This document shows positions 60,059-64,000 of a DNA stretch of 64,000 nucleotides, in pieces. The translations under genes and the position numbers were made by a program. The first letter of the stretch is position 1. Each line of letters starts with the position of its first letter. The notes below the pieces were generated by a model. It did no database searches, was not told the DNA's origin, and saw nothing but the letters and a program-made list of their open reading frames with translations. The DNA is from Fulvimarina endophytica (lineage in GTDB: Bacteria > Pseudomonadota > Alphaproteobacteria > Rhizobiales > Rhizobiaceae): positions 1 to 64,000 of the forward strand of contig NZ_QURL01000010.1 in assembly GCF_003403015.1 (NCBI RefSeq), given 5' to 3'.

Positions 60059-61288
60059 TCATGCGGCGTCGCGGCTTTGGGTCCATGCGGGGAACGGGTC
60101 CGTCAGGTGCGAAAGCTCTTCGAGATCATCGAGGCTTTCGGCGGGCGCGAGGCAGGCGTCGAGCCTTGCCTTCAGCGCCGGCCAATCGATCCCGATGCCG
60201 ATGAAGACGAGTTCCTGGCGCCGGTCGCCGAAGGGCTCCGCCCAGCGCTCGGCGAGATAGGCATTGGCCTGCGGGTTGTCCGGCCGCCGCTCCTTCGGGA
60301 CGGACGCCCACCAGACGCCGAGGGGCGTCACGCTCGACAGGGCGCCGGCGAGCGAGAATTCGGCGACGATGTTCGGGCGGGTCGCCACCCAGAAGTGGCC
60401 CTTGGCCCGGACGACGCCCGGCAACGGGTCCTTGAACAGATCGTGGATCTTCTGCGGATCAAAGGGTCTGCGGGCCCGGTAGACGAAGGAGGCGACGCCG
60501 TATTCCTCGCTTTCGGGAACATGGCTTGCGTATCCGTAGAGTTCCTTCGCCCACATCGGATGCTCATGCGCCTTCCCGAAGTCGAAGAGGCCGGTGTCGA
60601 GGATATCGTCTGCTTCGACCTCGGAGTAGTTCGCCTCGATGATCCGGGCATCGGCGTTCAGGCTGCGAACGATCTTGCGGGCGGCGTCCAACTGGTCCGG
60701 GGTCGCATCGGACACCTTGTTGAGGACGACGACATCGGCGAACTCGATCTGCTCGACGAGAAGCTGGACGATGGTTCGCTCGTCGCCTTCGCCGGTGGTC
60801 TCGCCGCGATCGGAGAGGAAGTCGTGGCTCGAATAGTCGTTGAGGAGGTTTACGGTGTCGACGACCGTGACCATGGTATCGAGGCGGGCGACGTCCGAAA
60901 GGCTGCGCCCCTCTTCGTCGCGGAACTCGAAGGTCGTCGCGACGGGAAGCGGCTCGGAAATGCCGGTGGATTCGATCAGGAGATAGTCGAACCTTCCCTC
61001 GCTCGCGAGCCTGCGCACCTCGTTCAGAAGGTCCTCGCGCAGCGTGCAGCAGATGCAGCCGTTCGACATCTCGACCAGCGTCTCGTCGGTCTGGGAGAGG
61101 TTCGCCCCACCCGCGCGAACGAGATCGGCGTCGATGTTGACCTCGGACATGTCGTTGACGATCACGGCGACGCGCTTGCCCTCGCGATTGTTGAGGACGC
61201 GGTTCAGGAGCGTCGTCTTGCCGGCGCCGAGAAAGCCGGACAGGACGGTGACGGGCAGACGATCGGACGGGCGCGTGGTCTGGCTCAT
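60059..61288 (-). CDS. COG0523 zinc-metallochaperone-type GTPase (ZigA-like)
   Basis: 409 residues. Walker A GFLGAGKTTLL (about 18-28), the metal-binding GCICC at 77-81, ESTGISEP and NKVSD for guanine binding. The C-terminal CobW domain is present (FVYRARRPFDPQKIHDLF). The family delivers zinc or cobalt to client proteins under metal limitation. The neighbouring zinc receptor and AztD-ZinT genes favour zinc. It lies 86 bases downstream of the fusion gene, and is last in the cluster. A Zur box was not found in that gap. Confidence 0.9.
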   Translation of the reverse strand: MSQTTRPSDRLPVTVLSGFLGAGKTTLLNRVLNNREGKRVAVIVNDMSEVNIDADLVRAGGANLSQTDETLVEMSNGCICCTLREDLLNEVRRLASEGRFDYLLIESTGISEPLPVATTFEFRDEEGRSLSDVARLDTMVTVVDTVNLLNDYSSHDFLSDRGETTGEGDERTIVQLLVEQIEFADVVVLNKVSDATPDQLDAARKIVRSLNADARIIEANYSEVEADDILDTGLFDFGKAHEHPMWAKELYGYASHVPESEEYGVASFVYRARRPFDPQKIHDLFKDPLPGVVRAKGHFWVATRPNIVAEFSLAGALSSVTPLGVWWASVPKERRPDNPQANAYLAERWAEPFGDRRQELVFIGIGIDWPALKARLDACLAPAESLDDLEELSHLTDPFPAWTQSRDAA

Positions 61289-61374
61289 GGCGAACCCTCG
61301 ATTTGACGGTAACGGGAATGGATCGGGGCCGCCCGGCGCAGTTTCGCCGGACGGCCGCAGAAACCTTGGAACGA

Positions 61375-63198
61375 TCAGTGCGCCAGCATCTCGCTGACGA
61401 TCTCGTCGGGTTTCAGCGAGGAGGGGTAGTAGGTCGGCCAGTTGGTCAGCTCCTCGAGGAGCTTTGCCCGATCGTCACCCCAATAGAGGTGATAGTGGCT
61501 GGCCTTGGCCGGGAAGATGCCGTGGTCGGCGAACTGAAGGAACTGCGGCGCCTCGGCGTCTCCCTCGCCCTTCTCGAAGATGAAGCGGACGCCGCGATTG
61601 CCCTTCTCGTAGGTCAGGATCTCGTAGCCGTCATAGCTGTACTGGGCCGTCAGCGGCTTTCCGTCCCTGTAGAAGGTGACGGTGTCGCCCTCGATGGTGA
61701 TGCGCTCGACATCGGTGCGGTAGCCGGTCGTGTAGTAGTCCTTGTACTCCTCGGCCGTCATCTCGCCGGCTTCGGCCTTGTGCTCCCAGACCGGATCGAG
61801 CGTGCCGTCCTGAAGATACGGGTAGACCGACTGCCAGTCGCCGGCATAGTCCGCCAGGGGCCGGTCCTTGATCTGGCTGTCCTCGAAATAGCCCTTGTAG
61901 ATCTGCGGGTCGCCATGGCTGTGGGCGTGGGCGGAATGGTCATGCCCGGAATGGTCGTGACCCTCGCCCTCGTGAACCATGCCGCTGCCGCCGACGACCG
62001 CGATGTTGTAGGGCATGCCGCCGACTTCGATCGTCCCGGTTTCCTCGAGCGTCTCCTTGGCGATGCGGCGCACCAGGCCGGCCTTCGGATCGCTCATGGC
62101 GATCTCGTCGCCGGCCATTGCGAGGCGCGGTCGCGGATCGTTCCAGTCTCCGTCCATGGAATAGGGCTCGGTGACCTTGGCGCTGTCCGTCACCTCGGTC
62201 TTCAGGACGTCGAGCTTGTGCAGCGTGCCGTCCTCGGTGAGCACGTAGCCGAAGCGGGCATTGGCCGGATCGAGCGCGAAATCGATGCGCCGGAAGGGCA
62301 GTTCGACATAGCGGAAATGCGGCTCGTCGACGGGATCGACGACGACCAGACCCTTGGCGCCGTAATTGCCGAGGAACACCTGCATGCTCTTCGAGCCGAT
62401 CAGCGTGCCGGTGGTTTCGCCGGCGGGCAGGTCGGACGGATATTCGAGCATCGCAAATTCCGGCCCGTTGCTGCCGGCCTTCACCGTCAGGATGCCTTCC
62501 TTGCAGCCGGTGGCGAGATAGGCGCCGGAAAAGGCCTCGCCGTGGATGGCGGTGCAGGTCTCGACCTCGCCGGTCGGCGTGCCGTCCGCAGCGACCGGCT
62601 GCAGGCCGACGCGTTCCGGCGCCTTGTCGCCTTCGACCGGAGCGTCCGACGCGACGCTCGTCACCCAGCCGGTGCCGATCGGGGCGACATAGCCGTGATG
62701 GGCGCGGGCCTGAGGCATGCGCACCGTTTCGACTTCGCCTTCGGACAGGTCGTGGGCGTCGACGATCTCGGCATAGCCGCCGCGGTCGAAATTGATCACC
62801 ACCTTGCCGGCATGGTCGATGAGATGGAAGGGGCGCGGGCCGGTGAGGGTCTCGCCGAGCGCTTCCGGCTCCTCGATGTCGATGTCGGAGTGATCGCCAT
62901 GGGACTGAAGCGAGATACCGCTGTCGATGAAGTTCACCTGATCACCGTCGGACTGGACCGCGACGACGGCCGCTCCTTCACCGACGCCGTAGAGCTTGCT
63001 CTGTCCCTTGGTCTCGAAGGTCCAGCGATTGTCCGGCTTATCGAGATCGAAGGCGGTGATCTTCGGGTCGGCATGATCGCCGACGAAGACGCGGTAGAGG
63101 GTGACGCTCTCATGGTCGTCATGGGTCGTCTCCTCTGCGAGCGCATGGCCCGACAGGATGAGGGCGAGGGCAGTGGTCGAGGCGATGGATCGCAACAT
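61375..63198 (-). CDS. AztD-like zinc chaperone fused to a ZinT domain
   Basis: 607 residues with a signal peptide (1-21). Residues ~30-405 form a repeat-rich beta-propeller like AztD, with periodic VxxVDP and GYVLT segments and an N-terminal HDDHE cluster. A His-rich linker lies at 409-429 (eight His). Residues 431-607 are a full ZinT domain, with QIYKGYFEDSQIKDRPLADYAGDWQSV and the zinc ligands His559, His568 and His570 in FADHGIFP and SHYHLYWG. AztD passes zinc to the AztC receptor and ZinT acts with ZnuA. The upstream gene encodes such a receptor, so this looks like one periplasmic double chaperone. Confidence 0.88.
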   Translation of the reverse strand: MLRSIASTTALALILSGHALAEETTHDDHESVTLYRVFVGDHADPKITAFDLDKPDNRWTFETKGQSKLYGVGEGAAVVAVQSDGDQVNFIDSGISLQSHGDHSDIDIEEPEALGETLTGPRPFHLIDHAGKVVINFDRGGYAEIVDAHDLSEGEVETVRMPQARAHHGYVAPIGTGWVTSVASDAPVEGDKAPERVGLQPVAADGTPTGEVETCTAIHGEAFSGAYLATGCKEGILTVKAGSNGPEFAMLEYPSDLPAGETTGTLIGSKSMQVFLGNYGAKGLVVVDPVDEPHFRYVELPFRRIDFALDPANARFGYVLTEDGTLHKLDVLKTEVTDSAKVTEPYSMDGDWNDPRPRLAMAGDEIAMSDPKAGLVRRIAKETLEETGTIEVGGMPYNIAVVGGSGMVHEGEGHDHSGHDHSAHAHSHGDPQIYKGYFEDSQIKDRPLADYAGDWQSVYPYLQDGTLDPVWEHKAEAGEMTAEEYKDYYTTGYRTDVERITIEGDTVTFYRDGKPLTAQYSYDGYEILTYEKGNRGVRFIFEKGEGDAEAPQFLQFADHGIFPAKASHYHLYWGDDRAKLLEELTNWPTYYPSSLKPDEIVSEMLAH

Positions 63199-63254
63199 TC
63201 CCGGTTCCTTGTGGTTGATGGGAGGTGAGGGGGAGAGGACGCGCGAGGCGTCTC

Positions 63255-63998
63255 TCAGTCGGAAGACAGGGCGGAGGTGATGAGCCGCAGATTGTGGTGC
63301 ATCATCGAGAGGTAGTCGGAGGCCGGGCCGTCCGGCTCGGACAGGGCGTCGGAGTAGAGCGTTCCGGCGAGTTCGGTGCCGGCTTCCGAGGCGATCTGCT
63401 CGACCAGCCGGGAGTCCGCGATGTTCTCGGCAAAGACGGCGGCGGTCCGCGCCTCCTGCATCTGCCAGATGAGACCGGCCACGTCGGCGGCGGACGCTTC
63501 GGCTTCGGTCGAGATGCCCTGGGGCGACAGGAAGCGTATGCCGTACTCGCCTTCGAAGTAACCGAAGGCATCATGGCCGACCACGACCGTGCGGCTGTCC
63601 TTGGGAAGGGCTTCGACGGCGGTTCGGACCTTTGTGTCGAGCGCGGTCAGCTCGGCGAGGTAATCGCCGGCATTGGCCGCATAGGTCTCGCACCCCTCTG
63701 GATCTGCCTCGCAGAAGGCATCACGGATGTTCGAAACATAAATCTTCGCATTGGCCACGGATTGCCAGGCATGGGCATTCACCCCTCCGGCATGGAAGAT
63801 CGCCTCGCCGTCGACGAAGTGATAATGCCCGCCGCCCGCCTCCTCGCGCGGTTCGATACCATCGGTCAGGCGCACGATTGCAGCTTCGGTGCCGCTGGCG
63901 GCGATCAGCCGGTCCAGGAAGCCTTCGAGGCCGAAACCGTTCGTCAGAACCACGTCGGCCGCCGCGAGGGCCCGGGCGTCTGCGGGTTTGGGGGCGTA
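63255..63998 (-). CDS. Zinc ABC transporter substrate-binding protein, partial (AztC/ZnuA-like)
   Basis: The 5' end lies beyond the right edge; 247 codons remain, including the stop. Cluster A-I motifs: ADVVLTNGFGLEGFLDRLI, GGGHYHF (short His loop), NAHAWQSVANAKIYVSNIRDA with the metal His, VVGHDAFGYFEGEYGIRFLSPQGISTEAEASAADVAGLIWQMQ and the final HHNLRLI. It binds zinc in the periplasm. The short His loop and the neighbouring AztD domain favour AztC. Permease and ATPase genes would lie outside the window. Nothing suggests truncation other than the edge. Confidence 0.88.
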   Translation of the reverse strand, partial: YAPKPADARALAAADVVLTNGFGLEGFLDRLIAASGTEAAIVRLTDGIEPREEAGGGHYHFVDGEAIFHAGGVNAHAWQSVANAKIYVSNIRDAFCEADPEGCETYAANAGDYLAELTALDTKVRTAVEALPKDSRTVVVGHDAFGYFEGEYGIRFLSPQGISTEAEASAADVAGLIWQMQEARTAAVFAENIADSRLVEQIASEAGTELAGTLYSDALSEPDGPASDYLSMMHHNLRLITSALSSD

Positions 63999-64000
63999 GA

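Noticed and set aside
1..64000. CRISPR arrays, tRNA, rRNA, transposases and prophage genes
   Set aside because: No regular spacer-repeat pattern, cloverleaf, ribosomal RNA sequence, transposase or phage structural gene was recognised.

Overview
The window is a GC-rich, tightly packed piece of an alphaproteobacterial genome, probably Hyphomicrobiales (Rhizobiales); the family cannot be fixed from sequence alone. A repA-repB partition pair lies in the middle (23.3-26.0 kb) with three repABC-type centromere palindromes (parS) and a countertranscribed-RNA-like element, followed by a winged-helix replication-type gene. The window is therefore most likely part of a large plasmid or chromid loaded with catabolic and transport operons.

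Left arm. 0-1.3 kb: the tail of a BLUF photosensor gene and a glycosyltransferase. 1.5-8.3 kb: a GntR/HutC regulator, an ADP-ribosylglycohydrolase-fold hydrolase, a PfkB sugar kinase and a complete polyamine-type ABC importer. This is the E. coli yegW-yegU-yegV gene set with an ABC system in place of the YegT permease, and it suggests import, hydrolysis and phosphorylation of an unidentified glycoside or nucleoside-like compound. 8.4-20.3 kb: a LacI regulator divergent from a two-component flavin monooxygenase system (LLM oxygenase, AtuA-family protein, DUF4387 protein, reductase with a MarR tail, nitroreductase), then a histidinol-dehydrogenase-like enzyme, an SDR and a TRAP transporter. Four similar LacI-type operators, one pair at each end, suggest a single regulon for an undescribed catabolic route. 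20.4-22.9 kb: an MFS transporter and an agmatinase-family ureohydrolase.

Middle. 22.9-27.1 kb: the replication/partition region. 27.3-28.7 kb: a DUF1294 protein, a PPOX-family protein and a decayed VOC (glyoxalase-like) gene. 28.7-41.4 kb: two divergent operons around a GntR/FCD regulator and a clear operator. One encodes a ribose-type ABC sugar importer plus an SDR and an FAH-family hydrolase; the other an SDR, a mannitol-dehydrogenase-family oxidoreductase, mannonate dehydratase, an aldo/keto reductase and a lactonase-like amidohydrolase. Together they look like oxidative (non-phosphorylating) deoxysugar, aldonate or uronate catabolism. 41.6-42.8 kb: an antitoxin-like gene, a frameshifted zeta-toxin-like kinase and another coding remnant, so a small decay zone.

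Right arm. 42.8-52.5 kb: a diguanylate cyclase, then an envelope module (OmpR-type two-component system, COG4705 and DUF1232 membrane proteins, cytochrome b561, PAP2 phosphatase, GT39 transferase, lipid-A-N-domain protein, polyprenyl-phosphate GT2) resembling lipid A or LPS decoration systems. 52.7-59.1 kb: KatG catalase-peroxidase, an aquaporin, a VIT-family membrane protein and a second two-component system. 59.3-59.9 kb: a VapBC-type toxin-antitoxin pair. 60.1-64.0 kb: zinc homeostasis genes: a COG0523 GTPase, an unusual AztD-ZinT fusion with a His-rich linker, and a zinc-binding ABC receptor cut by the window edge. No tRNA, rRNA, CRISPR array or intact insertion sequence was seen.
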